Shown: in pieces, positions 18,971 through 28,530 of the stretch | Layout of the letters: every line of letters starts with the position of its first letter | Position numbering within the stretch: position 1 is the stretch's first letter | Source of the DNA: Acholeplasmatales bacterium | GTDB lineage: Bacteria > Bacillota_I > Bacilli_A > ML615J-28 > CAG-313 | DNA length: 64,000 nucleotides | Reading direction: 5' to 3' | Assembly: GCA_003539625.1 (NCBI GenBank) | Contig: DPOU01000027.1 | Span: 1 to 64,000 of the forward strand | Translations under genes and position numbers: made by a program | Notes under the pieces: generated by a model | Databases searched by the model: none | The model's input: the letters and a program-made list of their open reading frames with translations, nothing else | What the model was told of the DNA's origin: nothing

Positions 18971-19035
18971 AGCTATTCTCACAATAATTCATAGTTTTGC
19001 TATGATGAAATGCTGAAAATAGCTCTTTTTTTATT
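18971..19035 (+). terminator. Nested hairpin with long T-tract
   Basis: Outer stem AGCTATT/AATAGCT (18971-18977 with 19018-19024) encloses an inner stem TCATAG/CTATGA (18989-18994 with 19000-19005). CTTTTTTTATTT follows. It ends like an intrinsic terminator, but no gene lies between it and the tRNA, so it could be the 3' end of a small transcript. Confidence 0.5.
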
Positions 19036-19272
19036 TAAAAAGTGTAGAGCTGTACGGGGAGTTGAACTAATTTCAAATTTTAGGAACAAGGGGATTTGAA
19101 TATTAGTATCATTACCAGCTTTTAAGCAGGTTTTAGGGCCTTTGTCAGTTCTTTATCCAAAACAGGAGTAAATATAGGTAAAAGCATATTGAAGAGGATA
19201 CTCACGAGATTTCGGAGCAGCTGTATTTAAATCTATCAAAAATAAACACAAATTCTTAAATAAATAAAATCC
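19036..19272. other. Gene-free stretch after tRNA-Leu
   Basis: About 240 bp without a usable reading frame on either strand. The base composition is slightly richer in G than the surroundings. It may be a decayed coding remnant at an integration hotspot, but I could not match it to a family. Confidence 0.4.
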
Positions 19273-19405
19273 TTGCATTATTTTCCATATTATGGTAAAA
19301 TATAGTTGTAATATATTAATATTTCCTAAGGTTGCTTTGGGGGGACACTCTTAAGAAAATACATAATGATTAGAAAAAGCTCCCTTAGGAAAAGGGGGCT
19401 TTTTG
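19273..19405 (+). ncRNA. Candidate structured leader/small RNA, copy A, with own promoter and terminator
   Basis: Promoter TTGCAT (19273-19278), 17-bp spacer, TAAAAT (19296-19301) with an upstream TGg. Transcript from about 19308 carries TAAGGTTGC, a G6 run (19339-19344), ACACTCTTA and a strong terminator: AAAAGCTCCCTT (19375-19386) pairing with AAGGGGGCTTTTT (19392-19404). TAAG (19327-19330) can pair with CTTA (19350-19353). The G-run can instead pair with CTCCC of the terminator's 5' arm, giving an antiterminator-like alternative. A second copy is at 28220-28346. It precedes the RHS gene by 139 bp. Family not recognised. Confidence 0.65.
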
Positions 19406-19543
19406 TGCCTATATGAATTTTTTTTGAAATGAGTATAGACAATGAAAATTTTTTTATTATTTTGTAAAATTATCCTCATATCCTGATTTGACACATTAAT
19501 TATATGACAAATTTGAAATAAAACAAAGAGGAAGGGGATATAT

Positions 19544-22500
19544 ATGAAAAAACAAAGCAAAACTTATTTCACTACTAAAGCAAAACATTTAGGAATATTT
19601 TCAAAAATAATTATCATAGTTCTTGTTATAGGCATGTTGATTAGCCATATAAATTTTGCTGCTTTTGCTGCAATGATGCCTAAAGAAATAAATAACATTG
19701 AAACAACAGAAGATGTGACAAGAGATTTATCGAAGTTAAAAAGAATAGAAGAAATTGAATATTTAAGAACACCAGACTCAAAGACTTATTTAAAAGAAAA
19801 TGGTTTACTTGAGACTGACGTATATGGAGAAATTATTCACTATTTAGAAAATGGTGTTTATAAAGAGATTGACAATACTTTAGAATTAGTAAATAATACA
19901 TATGTTAATAAGGCAAATAGTTACTTATTTAGTTTACCTAAAGTGTTAGACAATAACAAAAAAATATCACTTAAATATAAAGACAAAGAGATTAAACTTT
20001 ATTATGATTATAGTAACATTCAAGGAATACTTCAAAATAGTATTTCAAGAAATAAAACTAATCTAAAAGATGAAATTTCTTATCAAATTAGTAATAATGA
20101 AAAATTACAATATATTTTAAAACAAAACTCAATTAAAGAAAATATAATTTTGAATAGCTATATAGAAAATTATTCATATTCTTATTTCATTGATACTTCA
20201 CTCAGACTTGAAAGAATAGGAAATGAAATACATTTCTTTGATGGTCTTGAAGAAGTATTTGTGATGAATGAGTATTATATGTTTGATGCAAACAAACAAG
20301 AATCAAATGATATTGATTTTAATATTGAAGTTATTGATAGTGACACATATAAAATAACTGTAACTCCAAGCGATACATTTTTAAGTATGGCTACGTATCC
20401 TGTAGTAATTGATCCAGAAATTACTTTAACTGATGGAGGATTAATAGATGGTATCACAAGTCTTTATTCAATAGATAAAGAAGCAAATACAAATACTTTT
20501 TTAACACTTGGTTATTTTAGTCTTGCCAATAGAAGCGCATCAATTAGTACAGATGATTTAATTGCAAATTTAAATGTGTATATTCCAAGAGAGTATACAA
20601 CATCAGTTGGGAATATAATTACTAGAAATCAATTAATGTATGCTAATATTACACTAACAACTATATCAACAAATGCTACTAGTGATACAAAAGTAAAAAT
20701 GAAGTATGATGGCAATATAATTGATGAAGTTACATTTCATAACACGAATGTCTTTAATCACAAATTTAACATAATAGATGCATTAAATGAAAAAATAGAA
20801 GCATTTGCAACTAATGACATATATATGTCTTTTGAATTGTATCTTGATGGAGCAAGTAACACTGAAGTAACCTATTCTTTAGGATGGGATTTAGGTGGAG
20901 ATAAACCTTTAATTACTTTAGGATATTTGGATGATGCTGGATTAAGTGATTATTATACTTATGAAGATCTTCCATTAGACAATGAATCCAGTATATATTT
21001 AGCTCATAATAGTGGTAACTTAACTTATCTTTTTAATGATTATACAGATAATAATTTACTTAATCTTTCACACATATATAATGCAAATAGAAAATATAAT
21101 GAAAGCATTTATGGAAATGGATTTAATATAAGTTATAATGAAGAATTAACACAGAACTATTCAAATATTATTCTAACTCTTGGAAGTGGTAGGAATGTAA
21201 TATTCTATCCAACAAACCAAAACAAAACAGAATATATAGCAACTGATGGTAGTGGTGATACTTTAATAAAAAAATTAAATCAAAACAACGAAACTATCGG
21301 CTATGAAATAGCAAGTGAGGGTGGAATAAAACTATATAATAGTATTGGTAAACTTACCAAGATCTATGTCGATGAAAGTGAAAGAGTTGATGGTATTTGG
21401 AATACCGATGCCAAGCAAATTACTTTATTATATAGTGATAATAATGTTTTGGAACAAGTTATAGATTCATATGGTAATCAAATTTGTTTTACTTATAGTA
21501 CTATTGCAAATGATCCAAGTGATTCACAAGTTGGAATACCATACCTTTTATGTGTTGAAGTATACAAGATGAATAATGAACATGAAATATGTTTAGCAAG
21601 TAGAGTTGAATTTGAGTATATTCAAGGGGCTTTAATTGCAATAGGTAATTATAAAAACAGTTCAAGTGCAGATTATACATATTTTAATTATAATAGTAAA
21701 GGACATATAGAACGCATTTATAAAAATGGAAATGGTTATAATTTTACTTATGATAATAAAAATAGAATATTAAAAGCTAAAATATATAGTTCAAGTTTTA
21801 CTAATGGAGATTACATAGACTTTACATATAGCAAAAATGGAAAGAAAACAATTGTAACTACTGGAACCGGACAAAAGACAACATATACATTTGATAGCTA
21901 TTATCACACTAATTCTATAGAAGATAGTAATGGTTATACAACGTTTTATAAATATGAAGATATATTTTTTGATGAAAATGGTAATACTATAACTTCACCA
22001 AATTATAAAAAGAATCATGCTGTAAAAGTGCAATCAAATAGTTTCAAGAATGTAATAAATCCTATTGTAAATCATGGATTTGAAGTTATAACAAGTGGTA
22101 GCATTTATGGATGGGCAGCAAACATTACCAACGGATCAAGCGCAAGTATCGAAACTGATTCATATTTATATGGTTCAAAAGTATTAAAACTTTATAAATC
22201 TACAAGTGGTATAGCACAAGTTTATCAAGATATAGATGTTAAGAATGGAACCGAATATATAGTAACAGGATATATAAAAAATGTTAATAATAATGGAACT
22301 GGTGCATACATTGATATTTCTGGAATAAATGGCACAATTACCACAATTCAAAAAAGTGGCAATATAAAGAATTCAAAAGATTTCTGTAGATTTGAATATA
22401 AGTATAAAGCAAATTATACAGGAAAAGCTAGAATAACACTAGTTAATGCTTCAGTAGGATCAACATATTTTGATAATATTCAAGTCAATACAAATTATAT

Positions 22501-25500
22501 TGATACAAGATATAATTATCTAGAAAATTCATCATTTGAAAATAGTACTATTGGTGCTTGGAGTGGAGCAAATTATAGCATTATATCAAATGATGATAAA
22601 TTTAATGAAAATTGTGGTTTGAAATCATTAAAGCTGTCAGCTGATGGTACCATTAGCCAAACTATAAATTCTCCAGGTATAAAAGGCGATACATTTGTGT
22701 TTGGTGGATATGCATTATATGAAAATTATACTGGCAATGTAACTGTAAGATTAACTTTAGTAAAAGAAAATGGCTTTGAGACAAATGTTTTCACGTTTGA
22801 GAATTCTGATATTAATGCAAGTTATATGATGGCACGTATTACCGCAACAGAGAATTACCAGTCTGTAAAGTTAGAAATTACAAATAATTCTTCTAGTAGT
22901 TATGCGTGTATTGATAACCTTGCGGTTTATAAAGAAGGTTATGGTATTATTATTACCTATAATGATGAAGGATATAAAGAAGAAGAGTATAACGAAGTTA
23001 CAGATGAATTATCAGAATATGAATATGATGTAGATGGTAAACTAATAACAATTAATAAAACTAGTAGTTCGTCTTCAACTAATTCTAAAACTGATACAAC
23101 AAATATATCTTATGATAATAAAGGTAATATAAGTTCAATTACTAATAAAAACATCGTATCTAGTTATACCACTGATAGCGATGGAAATATAACAAAAATT
23201 GAAACTGAAACTTCTGATAATGAGATGAAATACTATTATGGATCTACAACATATACACCTGATGGACTATATCCAAAGACAGAAAAGGATGTTTTTGGTA
23301 ATATTACTACTTCTACGTATGATTATATAACAGGTCTAGTTAAAAAAATTATTGACTCTGATGGCGTATTTAAAGAATACGAATATGATAAAAATGGTAA
23401 TATTACGCAACTAATAAATGGTAAAGGAACAAATAAAAGAACTATTACTTATACTTATGATGTACATGGCAATATTACAAGCATAACAAGTGAAGGCTTA
23501 ACATATACTTTTACATATAATAGTCATAATGATATTAAAACTATTTCAGTTGGTGGAGAACTATTAGTTACAAATAACTATCAAAATGAATCTAGTTCCA
23601 GTGAAATATATACAGGTGATATTGAAAGTACAACTTATAATTATGGAACAATATATTTTGAATATGATGAAGAAGGTAGAGTAAAATCAATTAGCGAAAA
23701 ATCAAAAAATGGAGAACTTTTAAAAGTATTAGAATATACATACAATGATTATTCAGAAATTGCATCATATACTGATTATAAAGAAGGTGTAACATATTAC
23801 TATAATTATGACTATCAAAATAGATTGATTAATGTTAATGCAACAAACGGAAATACTATTACTTATGAATATGATGAAAGTAGTAGACTTATTAAAAAGA
23901 CAAATATTAATGGTAGTAATACATATGGATATAGCAATGTATCTATAACTGATGAAGAAAATGAAAAGTTAATTAGTGAGAATTTATCAAATAAGTTTAA
24001 TATTAATTACTCATATTCAAATGACTCTTTTGCACAACTTGGAACAATAAGTTACTTTATCCAAACAAACGCTATAAATAAAAATTATACTTATGAAACA
24101 ACAATTCTTGATGGTACAACTTATTACACTGGAAGAGTAAAATCGTTTGAGTACACAAGTGGAAACAATCAACTAATGAAGTATGTTTACACTTATGATA
24201 AAAATAATAATATAACAAATATAATGGGATATGAGAATAATGTTCTTGTATATCAAGAGGATAATACATATGATATTTATAATCAATTAATAATGCAATG
24301 TGTGCTTGTTAATGATAAAGAAATAAGAAATGAATATTTGTATGATGCTAGAGGTAATATTTTAAATTATAATGTTACAGATAGTAGAACAGAACAGATA
24401 TTATATGGGTATGATTTTTACTATAGTCAAACTGGAAATAAAAATAAACTAGTTAAAATGGAATCAATAACAACAGATGAAGAATATAATATAGAATATT
24501 CAGCAAATGGTGAACCTAGTTTATATCTTGGATGGACTATTGCATATGATATGAAAAATATTACTACTCTTTTAAATAGTAATTATGAAATTAATTACGC
24601 TTATAATGCTAGTGGCATAAGAACTTCCAAAGTAGTAACAAAAAATAATAGTACAACAACAACTCAATATATTTTAGATGGAACAAATATTATTAAAGAA
24701 ATTAGAAGTGGTGAAAATAATACAACCTTACAATACTTCTATGATTCAAATAATGAAATTGTTGGATTTACATATAATAACGTTAAATATTTATATTTAA
24801 AGAATCTTCAAAATGATATTATAGGAATTGTTGACAGCAATAATAATATTGTGGTAAAATATTATTACAATGCATATGGTAAAATAATTAATAAAGTAGA
24901 TACTTCAGGAATTAATTTAAGTGATATTAATCCATTTAGATATCGCGGTTACTATCAAGATAATGAAACAGGATGGTACTATCTAAATAGTAGATATTAT
25001 GATGTTGAAACATTAAGATTTATAACAATGGATGATGTTGATTATCTTGGTGCAAGTGGAAGTGTATTAAGTTATAACCTTTATAGCTATTGTGAGAATA
25101 ATCCTATTAATAATTCAGATTCTAATGGAAATAATATAATAACTGATTTTTTAAAAAAATTAATTAATTTTAATAAAAAGACAAAATTATTGACTATTAG
25201 TAGGTCTTTAATAGCTGGATCGATAGATTTAGTATTAGCAGTATTATGTATTATTCCTGCTTTTGCTCCAGTAGGAGATAGTATGATTCTTTTACAAGGA
25301 GTGAAAAATATAGGAAAATTATTTGGTAGATCATTTGTTGAAAGAGTATTTAAAAAAGTCTTTTCAAAAAAAATATTAAAAATTTTATTTTCTTTTATAA
25401 CATGGGTTATAGAAAAGGTAACAGGATTTTTGATTAATTTTGCTATTGGAACAATATTTGATAAATTATTTGGTTTGTTTTGGTCTATGTCATCTTTGGG

Positions 25501-25576
25501 TAATTTTATTGGAGCAACATTTGATTTATGCGATGGCAAATATGATGGATATTTTAGAATATATGTAAGAGGTTAG
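19544..25576 (+). CDS. Secreted RHS/YD-repeat protein with variable C-terminal tip
   Basis: 2010 residues. A lysine-rich N-terminus and hydrophobic segment ending in AAFA (about 24-43) form a signal peptide or anchor. A DNRLRE-like region spans about 290-480, and two jelly-roll/carbohydrate-module-like domains (NHGFE..., NSSFENS...) about 830-1130. YD repeats before and after these run from about 690 to 1760 (for example YTYDVHGNITSITS, YEYDESSRLIKKTN). An RHS-associated core near 1790-1865 contains YRGYYQDNETGWYYLNSRYY and NPINNSDSNG. After the core comes a tip of about 150 residues, hydrophobic with repeated helical segments. WapA-like proteins of this layout usually deliver toxic tips to neighbours. 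Ribosome site GAGGAAGGGG is strong. The next gene starts 2 bp after the stop. Confidence 0.9.
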   Translation: MKKQSKTYFTTKAKHLGIFSKIIIIVLVIGMLISHINFAAFAAMMPKEINNIETTEDVTRDLSKLKRIEEIEYLRTPDSKTYLKENGLLETDVYGEIIHYLENGVYKEIDNTLELVNNTYVNKANSYLFSLPKVLDNNKKISLKYKDKEIKLYYDYSNIQGILQNSISRNKTNLKDEISYQISNNEKLQYILKQNSIKENIILNSYIENYSYSYFIDTSLRLERIGNEIHFFDGLEEVFVMNEYYMFDANKQESNDIDFNIEVIDSDTYKITVTPSDTFLSMATYPVVIDPEITLTDGGLIDGITSLYSIDKEANTNTFLTLGYFSLANRSASISTDDLIANLNVYIPREYTTSVGNIITRNQLMYANITLTTISTNATSDTKVKMKYDGNIIDEVTFHNTNVFNHKFNIIDALNEKIEAFATNDIYMSFELYLDGASNTEVTYSLGWDLGGDKPLITLGYLDDAGLSDYYTYEDLPLDNESSIYLAHNSGNLTYLFNDYTDNNLLNLSHIYNANRKYNESIYGNGFNISYNEELTQNYSNIILTLGSGRNVIFYPTNQNKTEYIATDGSGDTLIKKLNQNNETIGYEIASEGGIKLYNSIGKLTKIYVDESERVDGIWNTDAKQITLLYSDNNVLEQVIDSYGNQICFTYSTIANDPSDSQVGIPYLLCVEVYKMNNEHEICLASRVEFEYIQGALIAIGNYKNSSSADYTYFNYNSKGHIERIYKNGNGYNFTYDNKNRILKAKIYSSSFTNGDYIDFTYSKNGKKTIVTTGTGQKTTYTFDSYYHTNSIEDSNGYTTFYKYEDIFFDENGNTITSPNYKKNHAVKVQSNSFKNVINPIVNHGFEVITSGSIYGWAANITNGSSASIETDSYLYGSKVLKLYKSTSGIAQVYQDIDVKNGTEYIVTGYIKNVNNNGTGAYIDISGINGTITTIQKSGNIKNSKDFCRFEYKYKANYTGKARITLVNASVGSTYFDNIQVNTNYIDTRYNYLENSSFENSTIGAWSGANYSIISNDDKFNENCGLKSLKLSADGTISQTINSPGIKGDTFVFGGYALYENYTGNVTVRLTLVKENGFETNVFTFENSDINASYMMARITATENYQSVKLEITNNSSSSYACIDNLAVYKEGYGIIITYNDEGYKEEEYNEVTDELSEYEYDVDGKLITINKTSSSSSTNSKTDTTNISYDNKGNISSITNKNIVSSYTTDSDGNITKIETETSDNEMKYYYGSTTYTPDGLYPKTEKDVFGNITTSTYDYITGLVKKIIDSDGVFKEYEYDKNGNITQLINGKGTNKRTITYTYDVHGNITSITSEGLTYTFTYNSHNDIKTISVGGELLVTNNYQNESSSSEIYTGDIESTTYNYGTIYFEYDEEGRVKSISEKSKNGELLKVLEYTYNDYSEIASYTDYKEGVTYYYNYDYQNRLINVNATNGNTITYEYDESSRLIKKTNINGSNTYGYSNVSITDEENEKLISENLSNKFNINYSYSNDSFAQLGTISYFIQTNAINKNYTYETTILDGTTYYTGRVKSFEYTSGNNQLMKYVYTYDKNNNITNIMGYENNVLVYQEDNTYDIYNQLIMQCVLVNDKEIRNEYLYDARGNILNYNVTDSRTEQILYGYDFYYSQTGNKNKLVKMESITTDEEYNIEYSANGEPSLYLGWTIAYDMKNITTLLNSNYEINYAYNASGIRTSKVVTKNNSTTTTQYILDGTNIIKEIRSGENNTTLQYFYDSNNEIVGFTYNNVKYLYLKNLQNDIIGIVDSNNNIVVKYYYNAYGKIINKVDTSGINLSDINPFRYRGYYQDNETGWYYLNSRYYDVETLRFITMDDVDYLGASGSVLSYNLYSYCENNPINNSDSNGNNIITDFLKKLINFNKKTKLLTISRSLIAGSIDLVLAVLCIIPAFAPVGDSMILLQGVKNIGKLFGRSFVERVFKKVFSKKILKILFSFITWVIEKVTGFLINFAIGTIFDKLFGLFWSMSSLGNFIGATFDLCDGKYDGYFRIYVRG

Positions 25577-25577
25577 T

Positions 25578-26030
25578 ATGCAAGTAATAGTTTTTTCATC
25601 TCCGGGTTGTAAATTATATCAAGATAATAAATTAATGATTGAAGGCATTCAAGAAAATCGTGACTTTGAATATGTATGTCATAAATATACTATCGAAAAT
25701 ACAGGTGATATTATTATTAAAGAAACATTTAATACTTTTATTTTAAGATTATTTATTAATTTAATAACTATTTTAACTGCAAGCAGTACATATAGATCTA
25801 CTAATTTTATTGAAACACAGTATAAAGCATATAAAAAAAATAAAAAAATTGCTAATTTTGTTTTTATGCCTCTTTTTAGACGAAAAGGCAAAATTGCAAT
25901 TAAACCTTTAAAATGCAGTGACGATACTCTTCTTTGTGTTTATTTATTAAAAACAAAAACGCCATTTTTTGTTGAAATATATGATGGTGAAATTGAGATC
26001 TTATATAACACGAGAAAAAATAAATTATAA
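25578..26030 (+). CDS. Small protein behind the RHS gene, candidate immunity protein
   Basis: 150 residues, unknown family. The start lies one base after the RHS stop with AAGAGG five bases upstream, so translation is coupled. It contains one hydrophobic segment (about 52-70, FILRLFINLITILTAS) followed by a lysine-rich stretch; the N- and C-terminal parts look like beta-rich domains. RHS tips are normally followed by a cognate immunity gene, and a membrane-associated immunity protein would fit a membrane-active tip. Function inferred from position only. Confidence 0.6.
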   Translation: MQVIVFSSPGCKLYQDNKLMIEGIQENRDFEYVCHKYTIENTGDIIIKETFNTFILRLFINLITILTASSTYRSTNFIETQYKAYKKNKKIANFVFMPLFRRKGKIAIKPLKCSDDTLLCVYLLKTKTPFFVEIYDGEIEILYNTRKNKL

Positions 26031-26035
26031 TACAT

Positions 26036-26195
26036 ATTAAATGTTGTTTTATATAAAAAATTATTTATACTAAGAACAAAAATGCTAAAAGAACTAAAAA
26101 TATTAAATATTTGAAAAATTTTTTAAGTAATGATCTTAATTGTGATGTAGATTTATTAGATTTTTCATATGCTATGAATGTTTTTGATAAATTTC
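26036..26195 (+). pseudogene. Open-frame remnant without start, cut by recombinase fragment
   Basis: A stop-free frame of about 50 codons (for example KNIKYLKNFLSNDLNCD, then DLLDFSYAMNVFDKFQ) has no start codon with a ribosome site. It ends abruptly where recombinase-like coding begins. It may be the tail of another immunity- or toxin-associated gene. Weak call. Confidence 0.3.
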
Positions 26196-27077
26196 AAATG
26201 GAAACCATCTGGAATTCAAAGCATTTTAGCAAATGAAAAATATACAGGAAATGCATATTTAGGTAAAACTTTTAAGCAAGATGTATTAAGTAAAACAAGG
26301 GTTAAAAATATAGGACAAGGAAATATGTATTATGTGGAAAATAGTCATCCAGCAATAATTAGCCAAGAAACCTTTGACCTTGTTCAAAAAGAAAGAGAAA
26401 AAAGAAATGAAGTTAGATCATCTTAAAAACTGGTAAAGGCAGATATAGTTCAAAATATCCATTAAGTGGTATGTTGATTTGTGGAAACTGCGGAAGCAAC
26501 TTTAGAAGATATGGAAGAAACTTGGCAAACGGAGAATATGTTCCAACTTGGATTTGTACAAAACATCAAAAAAATAGAAAAGATTGTGAGATGAAACGAT
26601 TAAAGGAAGTAAATATTTTAGAAACATATAAAATGGTTATTGAAGAAAATGTAGGAACAATTAAGAGTGTTGTCGAATCGCTTAAAAATTCTATTGATGA
26701 AGAATTAGCGACAATAAATAATGATAATTTAATTCAAATTGAAGAAATGCTAAATATTGAACGTAAGAAAATAATGAATTTATTTAAAGCAAAAAAAAAT
26801 TACTGTAGAAGAATATAATCAAGAATACAGCACGTTAAGTCAAATAGTAAAAAAATTAGAACAAGAAGAACTGTATCAAAAAGGTAAACAATTGAAAACG
26901 GAAATTAAAAATGAGAATATAAAAGAAATTAAAACCTTATTAGATGATGATAAAGTCGATATTACAGACGCAGCGCTAATGAAAAAACTTTTAGAATACA
27001 TAAAAGTGATTAATAATCATACAATAGAATTTGTATTCACATGTGGAATAACTGTAACAAAAACAATATAGCCTAGT
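26196..27077 (+). pseudogene. Serine recombinase, C-terminal remnant with frameshifts
   Basis: Pieces of a large serine recombinase: the recombinase domain KWKPSGIQSILANEKYTGNA and HPAIISQETFDLVQKE; the zinc-ribbon with LICGNCGSNFRR and CTKHQKNRKDC; then a coiled coil and C-terminal FTCGITVTKNNIA. The catalytic N-terminal resolvase domain is absent. Two frame changes are seen: near 26420 (between EVRSS and KTGKGRYSS) and at the nine-A run 26791-26799 (between LFKAKK and ITVEEYNQEY). It is a relic of an integrative element in the accessory region. Confidence 0.85.
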
Positions 27078-27110
27078 AGAAATTAAAAATCTACTAGGCA
27101 TTATTTTGCT
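27072..27110 (+). terminator. Terminator at end of recombinase remnant
   Basis: 10-bp stem GCCTAGTAGA/TCTACTAGGC (27072-27081 with 27091-27100), then ATTATTTTGC. The recombinase stop codon lies inside the 5' arm. Confidence 0.75.
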
Positions 27111-27113
27111 ATA

Positions 27114-27289
27114 AAAAAGACTTTTTGTACGAGACGTTTTGTGTATCAAAATTAAAAAAAGACTTTTTGTACGAGACGTTTTGTTCATAAGTTTAATAAA
27201 TTAAAATATTTATTTTAAAGAAAAGAAACTTTTAGTATATGAAAAGCGTTGACTTATACCAAATGTTTCATAAAAAAGACTTTTTGTAT
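27114..27289. repeat. Two 29-bp direct repeats 42 bp apart plus a partial third
   Basis: Unit 1 at 27114-27142 and unit 2 at 27156-27184 are identical (AAAAAGACTTTTTGTACGAG, then ACGTTTTGT). A partial copy (AAAAAGACTTTTTGTA) lies at about 27273-27288. Each contains the dyad AAAAAG-A-CTTTTT. They sit right behind the recombinase remnant and could be element-end or recombinase-binding repeats. Too few for CRISPR. Confidence 0.7.
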
Positions 27290-27342
27290 TAAAAAAAGTT
27301 AAAAATAAACATTTAGTATGACACACACAACATATTAAAATG

Positions 27343-27378
27343 ATAAGCCTTCTATAGTTAAGGCTTATTTTTCATTTT
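27343..27378 (+). terminator. Orphan terminator
   Basis: 9-bp stem ATAAGCCTT/AAGGCTTAT (27343-27351 with 27360-27368), then TTTTCATTTTTT. No gene precedes it within 260 bp, so the repeat stretch may be transcribed. From 27379 to 27610 I see only AT-rich sequence and the next gene's upstream region. Confidence 0.7.
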
Positions 27379-27622
27379 TTATAGATTATTTTGTCAAAAA
27401 CATAATAATTGCAATGCATATATTGAACTGCTAAATAAAATTGAAAAGATTACAATATAAATATAAAAACAATAATAAAAATATACATTTTTAATTTAGC
27501 TACTTGGTATCAATAACAAAAGATTTAAATTAATATAATTTGACATCATCAAAATAAATTGATACAATAATTATAAGTGAAGTAGCATAGTATTAAAAAG
27601 AATGATAGGTGGTTAGTATATA

Positions 27623-28129
27623 ATGACTCTTGTAAAGTTGGATTATTCAGTAAATAACATTGATGATATATTAAAAACGATGGCATTACTAACAGTGGAA
27701 ACAACATCATGGATCTATGGAGATGATATGGGACTACCTGAAAATATTAAAATGTACATCGAATATAAGAAAAAAGCAATGCCAATAACATATCTAATGT
27801 ATGATGACACAAAAATGTTTGCATATCTTACTTTAAGCATAGACAATAATATTTTAAATATTGAGGATATACATATATTAAAAGACTATCGAAATAATAG
27901 CAGTACTATGATGGCAATTCTAAGTGCGATAGCAAAAGAATATCTTGCTAATAAATTAACAATTAATAAAGTTGTATATTATATAAATAAGAAAAATGAA
28001 CTATCACAACATAATTTTGCTAAATATTCAAAAAGTAGAATAGAAAATAAAAATAACTATATGTATGAATTAGATTTAGAAAATCAATTTATCCTAAAAT
28101 TGTTAGAAAAATGTAAAGAAGAAGCTTAG
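27623..28129 (+). CDS. GNAT-like acetyltransferase, divergent
   Basis: 168 residues. The middle has the GNAT order of a beta-strand pair (MFAYLTLSIDNNILNIEDIHIL) followed by a CoA-loop-like DYRNNSSTMMAILSAIAKEYL helix. The consensus Q/RxxGxG/A is not clearly kept, so activity is uncertain. AGGTGG serves as ribosome site. It stands alone between the repeat region and RNA copy B. Confidence 0.55.
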   Translation: MTLVKLDYSVNNIDDILKTMALLTVETTSWIYGDDMGLPENIKMYIEYKKKAMPITYLMYDDTKMFAYLTLSIDNNILNIEDIHILKDYRNNSSTMMAILSAIAKEYLANKLTINKVVYYINKKNELSQHNFAKYSKSRIENKNNYMYELDLENQFILKLLEKCKEEA

Positions 28130-28219
28130 TTTAAAATTAATATAAACTCTAATAAAATAAGTATATGATTATGTTTTTAGAATGTCATATAAAAACAATT
28201 GGAATAATTAATTAAACAT

Positions 28220-28346
28220 TTGCATTATTTGTCAAATTATGGTAAAATACTAATGTAAAGAATATTTTTAAGTTTGCTGTGGGGGAACACTCTTAGAAAC
28301 AATATACTGATAGAAAATAAGTTCCCTTAAAAAGGGAGCTTTTTTG
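28220..28346 (+). ncRNA. Candidate structured leader/small RNA, copy B
   Basis: Promoter TTGCAT (28220-28225), 17 bp, TAAAAT (28243-28248), differing from copy A at only 3 of about 30 positions. The RNA has TAAG (28269-28272), TTGCTGTGGGGGAACACTCTT, and a terminator AAGTTCCCTT (28319-28328) with AAGGGAGCTT (28332-28341), then T6. GGGAAC (28283-28288) is perfectly complementary to GTTCCC (28321-28326), an alternative to the terminator stem. Relative to copy A the terminator arms covary (C-G to T-G, T-G to T-A). Downstream are an 8-codon frame with a strong ribosome site and the lipoprotein cluster. Confidence 0.65.
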
Positions 28347-28420
28347 CTTTAAAATAGATTGATTCTTCAAATTAACATAATAGTAATACAATATAAAAAT
28401 ATGATATGGGGAGGTGCTAT

Positions 28421-28447
28421 ATGAAGATATATTTAATATTTATGTGA
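28421..28447 (+). CDS. Eight-codon frame with strong ribosome site
   Basis: GGGGAGGTG (28408-28416) precedes ATG 28421, which encodes only MKIYLIFM before TGA. It could be a leader peptide after RNA copy B or the stump of a decayed gene. The rest of 28130-28530 holds copy B and AT-rich sequence. Confidence 0.3.
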   Translation: MKIYLIFM

Positions 28448-28530
28448 ATCATAAAAGAGTTATTTGGCCATAGTATATGGCAGAAAGTATACTAATAAAA
28501 TTAAAAAATAAAAGGAGATGGAAAGTAAAA

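Noticed and set aside
19036..19272. Second tRNA or transposase remnant downstream of tRNA-Leu
   Set aside because: A T-arm-like stretch on the minus strand does not fold into a tRNA, and no frame matches a transposase.
25087..25539. Minus-strand 150-codon frame opposite the RHS tip
   Set aside because: No ribosome site or family match; the plus strand continues a 2010-residue protein with an RHS core.
26991..27188. Minus-strand short frame with repeated TSRTKSLF
   Set aside because: It arises from the 29-bp DNA repeats and the recombinase C-terminus read backwards; no start signal.
27114..27289. Possible CRISPR array
   Set aside because: Only two full repeats, a 13-bp spacer, a partial third copy far away, and no cas genes nearby.
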